From assembly GCA_020809705.1 (NCBI GenBank), contig CP085831.1, positions 4,216,001 through 4,280,000 of the forward strand: a stretch of 64,000 nucleotides of DNA, given 5' to 3'. The notes under the pieces are model-generated. The model searched no databases. It was not told where the DNA came from and saw only the letters and a list, made by a program, of their open reading frames with translations. The DNA comes from Calonectria ilicicola (taxonomy: Eukaryota; Ascomycota; Sordariomycetes; Hypocreales; Nectriaceae). The position numbers and the translations under genes were made by a program. How positions within the stretch are numbered: position 1 is the stretch's first letter; each line of letters begins with the position of its first letter. Below, one piece after another: positions 12,587-23,459 of this stretch.

Positions 12587-12931
12587 AGTGACAGGGTGGA
12601 AAGTAGAAATTTGAGTCGTTGGTGTTGCTATAGCTGTTGAGCGTTGGTGAAGGGCTCGAATGCCACCTCAGTGGAGCTTCAAGTATGTATATTTCGAATG
12701 CCGATGATTTCGGCGCTTAATAATTAGATATGAAAAACGTACGATGTAGAGAGAAGCACCGAAAGCCCCGATGGGGTCGTCGGCGAATTAGGGATTCCTC
12801 CAAGTATATGACTTACTAGACACTCCATCTCTATCGAGTCTTTGGAGTGCAGAACTGACCCCACAGCCCACTTCCACAACCCACTTCCACAATATCATCT
12901 TGCTGTACACCATCATACCATCACTTCAATC
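12587..12931. promoter_or_regulatory. Bidirectional promoter between monooxygenase and 2OG oxygenase genes
   Basis: A 345-bp divergent intergenic region. It carries a perfect 5-bp inverted repeat, GCCGA-N5-TCGGC (12700-12714), which contains CCG-N7-CGG, a spacing also seen upstream of the PKS. It is a plausible binding site for the cluster's Zn2Cys6 regulator. The divergent arrangement is seen directly; regulator binding is inference. Confidence 0.5.
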
Positions 12932-13954
12932 ATGTCGGTTAAGCTGCCTCTTATTGACCTGAGCGGTTACCTGAACCCCAAGTCTCCTGGAGACCAGGAG
13001 CGAGTCATCGCCGAGGTGCGAGATGCGTGTGCCAAATTTGGCTTCTTCCAGACCACAGGCCACGGTATTACTCCAGGCTTGCAAAGGGGCCTTCTGAAAA
13101 GCATCGATACTCTGTTCAACCTGCCACCCGAGGAGAAGCGCAAGCTCTCGTTTCTGCAAAATGTGTCTCGCCGGGGATACGAGGCGTCGGGCATGTCCCT
13201 CCGGGACGGCGACGCGCTGCCCGACTCCAAGGAGGTGCGAGCCATTACCCGGGGACGTCTTCATTGCTGTGATTACTGACGAGTTGACAATTTCAAGGCC
13301 TTCTACATTGGGCGAGAGGACTCAGCCGTCGAGCACTCGGGCTTCTACGGGCCCAACATATGGCCACCGCTTCCCGAGGAACAATTCCGCAAGCCCGTGT
13401 GGGATTACTACCAGGCCACACAGGGGCTCGGCCAGGTCATCTGGGAGATTCTCCTCCAAGGCCTCGGCCATCCGACATCGCTGCTGGAGGACTTCGCCAA
13501 GAAGCCCATGGTGGTGATGAAGATGATCCGCTACCCGCCTCTCGAGGCCACGCTCGACGGGCAGTTTGGCGTCGGCGCGCACACCGACTTTGGCGGCGTC
13601 ACGGTGCTGCTCCAGGAGCCGGGCCGCCACGGGCTCGAGGTCTGGCTGGAAGACTCGGAGACGTGGGTGCCCGTCGAGGCGCTTGAGGACGTCTATGTCA
13701 TCAACTGCGGCGACATGGTGATGAAGTGGTCTGGCGGGCAGTACAAGAGCGCCAGGCACCGCGTCATCAACAAGGCGTCTCGGGAGAGCCGCCTCTCGTG
13801 CGCCACCTTCTTCCACGGCGATTTGTTTGCTACTAACCCGCTGAACCCTGCCGACCCTAACAAGGAGACGGTCGGCCAGCTTCTGGTCAAGCGATTCCGC
13901 AACCAGTTCTCCCTGCACCCGGAAGCCAAGGCTGAAGTTGGCGCTCCAGCGTAG
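12932..13954 (+). CDS. 2-oxoglutarate/Fe(II)-dependent oxygenase (isopenicillin N synthase-like)
   Basis: A 319-residue protein from exons 12932-13234 and 13298-13954. The 63-bp intron has a weak GTGCGA donor and a TTTCAAG acceptor. The start is the ATG opening MSVKLPLIDLSGY, the usual N-terminus of the family; in-frame sequence continues further upstream but looks non-coding. The DIOX_N region holds CAKFGFFQTTGHGI. The iron triad is GAHTDFGG (His-x-Asp) plus the distal His in KSARHRVINK, and the RxS-type 2-oxoglutarate anchor is RESRLS. It likely hydroxylates, desaturates or ring-expands the pathway product. It is the only plus-strand gene of the cluster. A 216-codon antisense ORF across exon 2 is a codon-bias shadow. 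Confidence 0.92.
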
Positions 13955-14473
13955 ATAGAAACTGAATTGCATTGGATGGCGGAAGCCTCGCGGTACTCAG
14001 ATATATAGCAGCATAGGGTATGCCGTGGCTATAGATAGCAAAGACATTGAGTCCACCGTGCAACCTCCAATGCAGTGCTACTAGCTCAAGGTAGTGAACT
14101 CCAGAGTGTTAGGACTACAACGCCATCTCTCCATTCACATATTGATAGAATTATGCTAGAAGGTGAACCTAGTATTGCAACATGCACAAAAGCCCGCCTG
14201 CACCTACCAATCCGTGGCCTGGGGAAAGCCACGTAGAAGTCATAATGATATGGTATCCATAGGCTAAGTTTGTGTCAAGTCACCATACCACTAATGAATT
14301 GTTGATCACAAAATGAATGTCAATTTGTGTGGCTAAGATGCGCTATCATCTAGCCCAAAGCCTCTCAGTAGCCGCTTTTGGATTTGGATAGCCTCCAAGG
14401 CGATGAACTAAATGCTTCCCGGGCCTCTGAAAAAAATCATAAAGACAATTTGGTAAGATACTGATGCATGCTA
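13955..14473. other. Intergenic region between convergent 3' ends
   Basis: This is 519 bp between the oxygenase stop and the FAD-linked oxidase stop, where the two genes converge. It is moderately AT-rich and must contain both 3' ends. I see no gene or clear repeat. Confidence 0.6.
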
Positions 14474-16365
14474 CTACAGCTCTCTATAACCGTTCCAAGG
14501 GCTGCTGGGTGCCGACCCAGATGCGTCGCCCACATCGCACACCCGCCCCCTTTCATCGATGGTGAACTCATCAGCGCCGACGGCAAAATGGGCATACATG
14601 AGTCGATGCGGGTCGTGCTTGTGCTTGATGCTTAGCAAACGCCCGTAGTTGGGACCGTACATGGCCTCTTTCCAGTCTCCCCGATACAGGGGATCCATCT
14701 CGTTGAGGTTGACACCAGACCCGGGCGTGGCCGCTTCCATGGCGGGAAAATAGTCGTTGACGAGCCGATGCTTGGCGGCGAGCGAGCCGGCCGGGTCCGT
14801 CCAGTCCCACGGCCGGTTCGGGTTGCAGTAGGCCACGGCATCGCGCCAGGCCGGGTGCACGGCGTTCGCCGGGTGGGGCGGCCGGACCTCCGGATCTGGG
14901 CCGGCGTTGATGACGGAACACCCGATGAACCAGGTGCCGTCAGCCGTCATGGTGCGGAACACGTCAACGAGCTTCTCGTTGGACGTTTTGTTTAGGACCG
15001 TCGCCCGCGGGATCAGCCGGCTGGAGATGATAGGGTAGTTTGGGCACAGGTTGCCGTACGGCAGATCGCCATATGCGCCGACGAGCGACTCGACATAGTT
15101 GGCAGACTGGCTGGTCGTGAGATGATACGGTAGCTCTCGGGCTCGCAGCTCCGGCAGGAACGATGCCAGCAGCGTGTCAATGGCTGACGTCGTCTGGTCC
15201 GGAAGTACAAAGGCGAAGACGATTAGAGTGGCGTTGGTGACGAGGAATTGCACGTTGTTGGGACTTCCCTCGACAAAAGACGGAGACTGATGGAACCAGA
15301 TTCCAACAGCCTTCCAAAACGCCGTCTCATTGGTGTTTTCGATCACCAAGGTGCCTCCGGCCACCGGGCCGTCGGGATGAGCTCGCACCGTAGCGCTGAG
15401 CACGACGCCGTACGTGCCGCCTCCACCGCCGGAAAGGGCCCAATACAAGTCCTTGTGCTGCTCAGGGGTGGCCACGAGGTACTCACCTGAGGGTGTGACG
15501 AGCTCCCACTCGAGGACCTGGTCGGCGGCTAAACCGTACGCAGTGGTGAGCTGCGAGTGGCCGACCCCCTGCGTATAACCGCCGACGATGCCTGTTAACC
15601 CGCACTCGGGGGCAACGATGCGATATCCTGCAGCTGAGACAGCCTCGTAGGCCTCTCCAGCAATGACGCCTGAACCGAGCTTGACTGCCGGCCCCGAATA
15701 GAACGGGCTGCTGTACTTGTCCAGTATCTCCACAGTCTTGAGGTTGTACATCCACAGGGCGAGGGAGCCTCGGCCGGTCGACTTGCCCATGTAGCTGACG
15801 AAGATAACAGTTAGCGACGATTCCGCACCTCACACTGCTTGACGTACTCGATGCCAGTGCTCTTGATGACCAAGCGAACGTTGTTTTGCTGGGCAAACTT
15901 CAATCCAGCCTGCACTTCGGCGGGGCCGCTGACGTTGATGGAGTACACGGCGCTGTCCCCGAGCTCGCAGGGGCGGGATACAGGCGTGAAAGGGGAACAG
16001 GCGAGGTTCTGGAAGTACGGGTTCATCACCTCCCCCGGTCGCGGCTGTCTTTGAGCCAGCGTCAGTATTTACAGACTGTCCAATCATTCCTAACCAACAA
16101 CTTACAAGGTCTGGGCCCCTTCCGTCATGATTGCCTGGCCCAGTTTCGCGCATGCCGTCGCGTTGTACGCGTGGAAGGCCCCACAGTCGTGGCAAACTTG
16201 GCCCAAGGGAACGTTAGCAATCAAACGGCCGCCGACCGTTGCATTGAGATGGTGCCACTGTTGAGCGTCGGGCCAGCCTGCGTCTCCAGGAATGTACCTG
16301 CAGGTGGCTTGAGTGCTGGAAGCCCAGCCCGCCAGTTGGACAAGGAAGCGCGGTAGCGGTAGCAT
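14474..16365 (-). CDS. Secreted FAD-linked oxidase of the BBE / 6-hydroxynicotine oxidase type
   Basis: A 593-residue protein from exons 16365-16106, 16048-15848 and 15794-14474 (57- and 53-bp introns). The N-terminus MLPLPRFLVQLAGWASSTQA looks like a signal peptide, with mature sequence from about Thr21. The FAD-binding PCMH domain includes VRLVIKSTG and GKSTGRGSL, then LTGIVGGYTQGVGHS and LEWELVTPSGE. The C-terminal BBE segment ends with YGPNYGRLLSIKHKHDP, the usual tail. Such enzymes perform two-electron oxidations, often cyclisations, in fungal pathways. Oddity: rebuilding the splice gives STG-Ile-Asp-Tyr, where relatives normally have His-Asp-Tyr, the histidine that carries covalent FAD. 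Cys218 (PECGLTG) is a candidate for the alternative cysteinyl link. The 5' end faces the regulator gene, 485 bp away. Confidence 0.92.
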
Positions 16366-16850
16366 TTTGGTTGGTGATGGCAAGGATTCTAGACTCGGAC
16401 ATTGGCGTTTCAGGGTGTTCCACTTGATACTTTTTAATGAGCAAGTAAACGTGAGTGGCAAATAACGGCACGAACAAAAAGGACTCTGATTTACCGGGAT
16501 GAATGAGTTGTCGGCTGACCGGTCCATGCCGAGTTTCAGGCGGCTTAGGAATCCTCATTCGGCGTATTTTTAACCCCCGATCGGCCTGTTCGGTGCATTT
16601 TGATACGAGCGCAATGTCATCTATCAGATATTCGCAATCTTGCCAAGGCAGAAAACCCACCGAAGCTTAGTGTGTGGCTGGCTTGAGCCGCACCTTATAC
16701 CTATAGAGCGTTAATGTGACCGTAGAGACGAGCCCTAAGAGGGCCTGGGTGAAACTAAGGCGCTGTGAAAGATTTGATATTTTCTATCGCCGTCTATAGG
16801 GTCATGAATTTGTATCGCAGCTTCGACTAGAGGCAATAATCACGGAAACT
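16366..16850. other. Promoter region of the FAD-linked oxidase
   Basis: This is 485 bp between the oxidase start and the regulator stop. It contains CCGATCGG (16577-16584) and other CGG/CCG triplets, but none with the N7 spacing found upstream of the PKS. No coding potential is seen. Confidence 0.5.
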
Positions 16851-18280
16851 TCAGGTATTGGAACGCAGCGTCTGGTGCAACTGCGCAAGCCTCTGCTGCA
16901 CCTGGAGTCTCAGCTCGCCCAAGGCATCCCCCTCCACGTTCTGCGTACTCGCCGGGCCGAGGTACTGATCAACAGCCTGATGCTGCCGCTGGACCATGTA
17001 GGAGCAGAGCTGAGCGACCAGGACAAGTCGCACATCACCCAGAATCGTGGAGCTGCCAGGGTTCGTTGACTCGCCCAAGCCCGCGTCGTGCTGCAGCGCC
17101 ATGACGATGGCAGAGTAGATCTCCAAGAGCAGGGCGTCACACGCCAGGACCAGATGGCGAACAATGGAGACGGCGCTGTGGCCCTGCTGGCCCTCCTCGG
17201 CCGCTTGCTGATGAGCCGACTCCTCTGGTACATTTCCGGACTTGAGATGGCCAAGAATCTCTAGAAGCCGGTGTGAGGCCGAGAAGACGTCGCGGAGGGC
17301 GCCGATACTACCGTTTTGGGCCTTGATATCGGGGCTGTGGCACATCAGATCCGCAATGTCGGCGGTTGCATTGCCGCTCAAGCCTGCCGGATATCGCTTG
17401 TAGATCTCGCAGTGGGAGAGCCACGCGGCAACGGAGTCGAAGGAAGCGGGATTGGTGAGCGGCAGCTGTCGGCCCGAAGGTGATTCTGCTATCTTGGCTA
17501 GAAGATAGCTCACAGAGCGCAATGAAGACAGGCTCATGCTGAGTTGTGAAAGCTGCGTGATTGCCAGACTGGGGCTGCTTTTTTGTCCAGCCGGGGACAC
17601 GTCCATCTGAACCATCTGCACACCGTTATTCTTCCCCCCGTGCTGTCCAGCCAGGTCTAGAGCCATCACGGGAGCTCTGGGGTCTAGTGATGCCGAAAAG
17701 CCGTCGTTGTGCCTCGTGTCACTGCTTATCCAGTCAATCTCAGGCTGTGTTTCATCCCACATCAACGTCTCGACCCACGGAAACATTGCTGTTTCCGTCA
17801 GCCCAGAGATGACCGAGGGTTCCCCCGTGTTCAGGTTGTTGGCGATGTTGACAGAATCGTCGTCCATTTTTGCACCAGCAATACTGGGTTCAGAGGCTTC
17901 GCGAGTCAGCAAGCGCTTCTAGTGTGAGTCGTGACCAGGGGGCTGTGGCACTATGATTCGCGAAGAACGCACTCACCCATGACCGGGGTCTTAGGAGGCT
18001 CTGGCTCCAAGACCACCGGGCCGGTCTTTGGAGACGATGCTGCCGCCGGTGACGTGCTAGAGACGCTCGGCTTCTCTGCCAGGCGGTGCAAGCTTGGTCG
18101 ACCCTTGGGTAGGCTGAAGCTGTATACGCACTGAACTCGTTTTGCTAGACACCTGTCACAGACGCCGCTGTTACTGCTTTTACTGCGGCCGCATCGCAAC
18201 TTCTGTTTGTGGCACCGATCGCACGACTGCCGCTGAGACGGGCCCGCTGTAGTAGCCGTTGAGTCTGGAGATGGGGCCAT
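16851..18280 (-). CDS. Zn(II)2Cys6 transcription factor, AflR-like
   Basis: A 449-residue protein from exons 18280-17977 and 17896-16851. The start is the ATG at 18280 (MAPSPDSTATTAGPSQ). The zinc cluster is CDRCHKQKLRC-x10-CDRCLAKRVQC (residues about 20-51), a complete six-cysteine binuclear domain followed by a basic linker and Ser/Pro-rich spacer. The C-terminal half is a helical segment with a leucine-rich stretch (VRHLVLACDALLLEIYSAIV), resembling the AflR-type regulatory region of polyketide pathway activators. The acceptor is chosen at GCGAAG because it is the only one nearby that keeps phase; two nearer AGs would shift the frame. The 80-bp intron has a GTGAGT donor. It lies at the cluster edge in the PKS orientation and is most likely the pathway-specific activator. 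Confidence 0.88.
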
Positions 18281-19054
18281 AGTGAGGAGATGGGGCGGGA
18301 TGAGATGTTGAATCGTCCGACTTCCCGGCGTCAAAAGTACCAGGAGTAAACGAAGAAGAACTCAGAAATGATGCATAACATCGGTTGTTTCATTTAGTAT
18401 AAATACTAGGTGTTGAATGTACGTTGACAAACATCTGATGCTTCCCTGTCAGACTTATAAACTCTCATCCGAGCATATGGGTCTACATGTCCTATGGGAG
18501 TAAGGAGAACTTGGCCACGAGCTCCAGGGGTACCCCACAGACACTTTTCTCGTAGAGATAATCACTGTGGGTCGCGTCCACAGGGAACCTACCAACCAAG
18601 GTCATATAGGGTCGGGCTTTGCTCCTCGATTGCCCTAAGTTCAATTATGTATGTTACCATTGGTGGTGACTGTACAACAGCTGTGTGTGGTTACATCCGG
18701 CCCTAGCTGAACTTGGCAGGTCGCTTAACGTGCAACCTTGTGTGGCCTACAGGAAAGCCAATTCGACCAGCTCACATTTTCGCGGTCAAAAGCGGCATGC
18801 AGATCATAGTCTATGTGGTGTGTAGCATCGTGCCACGGCAGGATCACCTAGCCAGTAGGGTGGAAGCCCTCCACCCAGTTGTTTGAGCAGAACGTAAGTC
18901 AATGATAAGAACCGGCTACTAGCTAATGAATAAGTTCCAGCACGTGTCTCTAGCGGCGGGATCTAGGCCATGTGGCGGATGGTGTGATCGGGTGCCGAGG
19001 CTGATATCGAACCCCTTATACGAAAGCGATCATTAGCCTTGTATCTTACTGATT
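18281..19054. other. Intergenic region at the cluster edge
   Basis: This is 774 bp containing the regulator's promoter. A CCG-N6-CGG arrangement (CCGACTTCCCGG) lies near 18318, differing by one base in spacing from the candidate sites upstream of the PKS. I find no gene; a 70-codon plus-strand ORF (18494-18706) has no recognisable feature. Confidence 0.5.
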
Positions 19055-19571
19055 AATTACCTGGGGTGTTGTCTCGCTAGTAGCTGTTGAATCCACTTCC
19101 CGGTGAAGGCGCTGAGAGCTTATTCAGACCTCGCCTTATTACTAGAGATATACATACCCGTGTAAGTAATAAACTGTAAATGATCCCATGTTATCTATCG
19201 GTCCCAGTGTTTCTGTCTGTTAGGGATGCATCCGAAGCTGCATTACTTCCCGTTCTACAAAACATATTAACAACGTAGACAGCATCTGCCGACGCTTCCG
19301 CGGCGCTGCATCAGTACAATTACCAGGGGTCTTGTTTGGCTAGTGGTTGTTGAATCCACTTCCCGGAACAACACTAAGAGCTCCTTCGGGCTTAGCCTTG
19401 CTGCTAAACATATGCCCATCTAAATAATAAACTGTAAATGATCCCATATTGTCTATCAATCCGGATGTTTCTACATTTAGGGACGCATCCGAAGTTACAT
19501 TATTCCCTGTTCTACTGAAGATTGGCCACTGAGACGTCATCTGCCGCCGCTTCCGCAACTCTGCATATAGA
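19055..19571. repeat. Decayed tandem duplication, two ~260-bp units
   Basis: Unit 1 (19055-19317) and unit 2 (19318-about 19571) both open with AATTACC-GGGGT and share TTGAATCCACTTCCCGG, ATAAACTGTAAATGATCCCAT and CATCTGCCG.CGCTTCCGC. They are divergent, at roughly 70% identity by eye. On the minus strand unit 2 carries a 72-codon open frame ending NNMGSFTVYYLDGHMF...GSGFNNH. Unit 1 keeps NMGSFTVYYL but is frame-broken afterwards. This looks like a duplicated, decayed 3' end of an unrecognised gene. Confidence 0.55.
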
Positions 19572-20947
19572 CGGGACGGCCGGGCAACAGGACATAATCG
19601 CGTCTTCGGAGGAGCTCATCTCTACCAATGGCGGAGAAGCACAGATGCCATTCCTAGGAGCGACTGGTCGCCTGGAATGGATGGCATCTCCAATCCCAGT
19701 GCCGAGATATACTACGGCTGCCGGCCCGTTGCGCCCGCAATCTCAGATATCCAGCCGCTGACGCCGATCTTAACTAAATGTTGGAATGTGACTCTAAACT
19801 AGGTCCAATGTCAACAAGCTGTCATAGGGGAAAGCAAAGCTGTAGTCCCAGGCTAGTAGGTCATATTTGCAGTGTCTTTGCCTCCGGCGGCCCTGCCGGG
19901 GGCTGCCTGCAGCGCTGAACACAAAAGACCTTGCAAACAGAGGTACGGGTGTGCGGTGTCACAGTATTAGGTATCGGGATATCGGATTTCTACTGTATTG
20001 AAGGTTTCTTCCTTCATCATAGGCGTCCATCGCCACCGGCCTCGTCATCGGCCTCGTCAGCGGTCTCGTCACAAGACCTAACTTTTCTGGATTTTTCCTA
20101 TAGCTAGCCAACCACATCCTTTTTTCTATATCTTTTGCAGACTGTATATGTCAGACGGACCGATAGGAAAAGTCAGCTTTACATAGGACCGGACCTGTAC
20201 CGTGGTTTTCCTTCGAACCTAGATGGAGACTTTCAACCTAGATGACCCTGATGACCCTCAACAACCTAGTTCAACGGCTAGGGTCGGCTTCACTAGATCA
20301 GGGATATCTGGCCTCATCAAGAGCATCTGGATCAGTCAGACCTCCCGGCATAAATAGCTAGCTTTCTTCCTTCCTAAACTAAAAGACAAGATCATCCATC
20401 GTCCCCAAGCTGTCTCAACCAATCCACTTGTCTGATAGCATATAGCAGGTTTTCTGCCGCAGCTAATTGCCACTCAATGTTGCATAGCGTGAAGACAGGA
20501 TAACTTGAAATTGTTGTAGCTGAATCTGAAAGTTATTATATAAAAGGAGTAAAATAAGAAGCTGATACTAATCTATTCTTATATTATTCTTAAGGTTTAC
20601 TTAAGAATAAAACCTCTGGTAGAGTAATATTAAAATGTTAATTTAAATAGAAGCTTAATAACTCCTCTTTTAGTTATTTTAAATAGCTAGAATAAGTAAG
20701 AATTAATATTATTATTATTAATTTTATTATAATATATCTTAAAATCAGGCAGTTTCGCGGCGGGGAAGGGAACCACACAAAAACACCACACCACCCACAG
20801 CCGTCCGTCCGTGATGTAGTATTTTGAGGAAAAGCAACAATTTGGCAAGGCTAAATGACTGTAAAGCCTCTGATCAGAGCCTTCACTATTAGATAGAATA
20901 GTAAAAAAAATGAAGTATTTGGACAAGGACACAATCCTCAAAAATAA
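19572..20947. other. Gene-free transition into the AT-rich compartment
   Basis: Base composition is normal to about 20480 and then drops sharply. It contains short repeated words, such as clustered cctcgtca repeats near 20038-20072 and gatgaccct repeats near 20240-20260. A GC-normal patch at 20738-20930 directly precedes the TIR transposon. No gene is supported; the minus ORF at 20687-20941 has no features. Confidence 0.5.
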
Positions 20948-20949
20948 TA

Positions 20950-21012
20950 CCGTAATAACTCAGTAAATACGGTCTTGGCAAAGTGGAGAATATGCAGATG
21001 GCCAACACACTA
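20950..21012. repeat. Left terminal inverted repeat of the TIR transposon
   Basis: A 63-bp repeat starting CCGTAATAACTCAGTAAATA and ending CCAACACACTA. It matches the reverse complement of 22926-22988 except for T instead of C at position 17 of the repeat. Confidence 0.92.
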
Positions 21013-21126
21013 AACTGCAATAGTAAATGCATCATTTGACTCCCTTCCCCGCCCTCTTCCAATTTTGCGGCAATTGAGGCATCGCGATGAGGTCTGCGTA
21101 CGCATTTCTAGTGTTTTCTAGCTATT

Positions 21127-22600
21127 CTAATGGTCTAGAAGCCGGGCTATAAGCTCTTTCTTTGATCCAGCTGTTGGAAGCCCCTTCTCTCGCAGCAGCC
21201 CCTGTAACACTGTAACGCTGAGAGTCATGTACGCAAAACCAAGGTCATCTGTAGCCAGCCCTAGCTCCTCTTCATCAGAGATCAAATCGACCACTTCTTT
21301 TAATTTTAAGTTTATATTTTTAAGTGTTATGTCAATCTCTTTCTAATCTGAAAGGTCAATTTTATCTAGAGGGATATCTTTAATTTGAATAAGATGATCC
21401 TGGCTTCCGTCAGGCCGTACACTAATACCGTAATCTAGAAATGCCTTTTCGACTAGATTAGTCCTTTCTGCTAGTATATAAGCAGCTTAAGCTACGACAT
21501 GTGTTGTTATAATCTGCTTATTAAAGACTGATCATTCTATCTTTCCTTGGGCCTTATGTTCAAGTATGTATGCCTCTATTACCTCTAAAAGCCACTATTT
21601 AAATAGCTTATTAATTACTATATCTAAAGGTTAAAGAAGGCTTATATAATTAGTAGGAATTAAAATAGGTATAACCTATGTATTGCAAAGCTATTATAAA
21701 ATAAGGTCTAACTTATAAAATAAGATAATATCTATGATCAAAAGATACTTGCTATTATAGGTTAAAGGGGCTAATTCCTCTATAATCCAGGTTGATAAAA
21801 GGTCTTCATTATTATATACAATCTTATTGAATTCAATTATAACCTCCGGGGAATAAAGGTGCCCTTCTTCCCTATTTATCCTACCTTCAAGTATACTATG
21901 AAAGATGATCTTTGGCTTTAGCCTTAAAATACTATTAGCAAAGATATATAGAATCAAGATAGCCTACTACTTATTCTATCTACTTCAATTTAACTTGCCA
22001 GCTATTATATAAGCCCCTTATTAGTTATATATATAGCTATTAAGGTATTTAAATAGAATTAGTGTTTTATCTAAGTTAATTATATAATTCCTTCTATAGT
22101 AGTGTTTTAGTGATTCTAGAAGATAGTTAAGATTACTATATAGCTAGTTCTTAAGCTATAAGATATAATAGATAAAGTAAAGAAAGGAATTTATTATAAG
22201 AATATATTTATCTAATTGTCTAGTAGCTTGCTTTATTATCTTTCTTTATATAATACTATACCTTCTTTTAAAGCTATTAAACTAGCTATTTAAGAAGGTA
22301 AAAATAATTAAAATAGAGAGATAGAGCCTTTTAAAGATATTACAGCTGGTCTTCTAGAACTAAGTAACTATAACTATTTTCCACTCTACCTAATATTATA
22401 AAAACTATTAAAAAAGCTTATCTTTAAGATTAAACTATTAAAATAAATATATACAAGTATAAAAATATAAATTATCCTTCTTTACTTACCATTATTATAT
22501 TATATTAATAAGGATCTTAAAGTATTTAACAATCTCACAAATATAAAGGCATCAATAGCCCTCAAAGAGATACCTATATTTTAGACCCTTAGGATTATAA
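21127..22600 (-). pseudogene. SAP-domain DDE transposase relic
   Basis: Reading the minus strand, a DDE core relic (21957-21694) contains EGRINREEGHLY and IVYNNEDLLSTWIIEELAPL, then LLIIDIILFYK. The last corresponds to the strand carrying the second catalytic Asp in DDE_1 transposases, with the usual Ala/His replaced as RIP would do. The C-terminus, in almost un-mutated sequence (stop at 21127), has an acidic stretch and then LQGLLREKGLPTAGSKKELI, a convincing SAP DNA-binding motif. Many stops lie between the two. The N-terminal limit is uncertain because the DNA upstream of the DDE core is too decayed to read. Confidence 0.7.
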
Positions 22601-22925
22601 ACTCAATAGTATAACAGCCACATTACAACCTCTTCCTTCTTCTGTATAGAATAGCTTCTCTCAACACATTAGATTGACTTGGAAGGGCTAAATGTACAGT
22701 TAGAAAGCTTTCTTTTCTTCAGACCTGGCCTTCGCCAGGTATTTAGGTCAATTAGATCTAGCGGCATTGTATTGGTAGTATTAAAAAAAGAGGAAATTGG
22801 CCACAACACCAAGAAATTCATCACCATTAAGGGGATTTTTGGCATACAGAAAAGCCAGCCCGAAATCCCCTCAATCTTGATATTGCAGCTTGCAGAGCCG
22901 CTGGATGACCTTTCTATTTGTGGTC

Positions 22926-22988
22926 TAGTGTGTTGGCCATCTGCATATTCTCCACTTTGCCAAGACCGTATTTGCTGAGTTATTACGG
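22926..22988. repeat. Right terminal inverted repeat of the TIR transposon
   Basis: A 63-bp repeat beginning TAGTGTGTTGGCCATCTGCA and ending TTATTACGG, followed by the TA duplication. It is the inverted partner of 20950-21012. Confidence 0.92.
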
Positions 22989-22990
22989 TA

Positions 22991-23459
22991 ACTCACTGAA
23001 GGTACATCCCTTAAAAATAAAACAACATAATACAGATCAAGAGTCTTGGGTCGGTTTGGTCTGCCTCATAGAAGCTCTCAAAAAATGAAAGAATGGGCCA
23101 AAGATGCTTGATTTCTCTATCAACTTGAGGGTAGATCTTTCTTTTATGGACCAAATCCCTTATCCCGTGACCAAGATCCACCAACATACCCTAGACCACT
23201 GCGAAAGCAGTAAAAGTAAATAAAATAATAAAACTTATTTCTATTTAGATTAAATCTGTAATTTTAATTTAAAGTTAATAGTTATTAAAATCAGTAAGAG
23301 TAATTTTAAGTTAGTTGTAATTTTATAAGAAATATAATAGTATATTATTTCTTCTAGTATAAAATATAGTACTTATTATTTATCCCTATAATTTAAGATT
23401 ACTATATAACTTTAATTTATTTAATAATATTAAGTAAAGTTAAAAGAAATACTGAATAT
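22991..23459. other. Spacer between the TIR transposon and Gypsy element 1
   Basis: About 220 bp of near-normal composition (to about 23210), then AT-rich sequence up to the 5' LTR. No gene or repeat match is recognised. The last five bases, AATAT, are one copy of the element 1 target duplication. Confidence 0.5.

Larger units (their letters stand above)
20950..22988 (-). mobile_element. Tc1/mariner-type (pogo-like) DNA transposon, RIP-decayed
   Basis: A complete 2,039-bp element with 63-bp terminal inverted repeats differing at one position (a CpA to TpA change) and a TA duplication at both ends (20948-20949 and 22989-22990). The core encodes a broken DDE-type transposase on the minus strand. 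The termini and the C-terminal coding end retain normal base composition, whereas about 21300-22620 is extremely AT-rich. The TA target, inverted termini and the FN-x-x-x-YNNE and LLxxDxxxFxK-like transposase signatures fit the Tc1/mariner superfamily. Confidence 0.85.

Noticed and set aside
13322..13972. 216-codon minus-strand ORF
   Set aside because: It is antisense to the 2OG oxygenase exon carrying the iron-binding triad; a codon-bias shadow.
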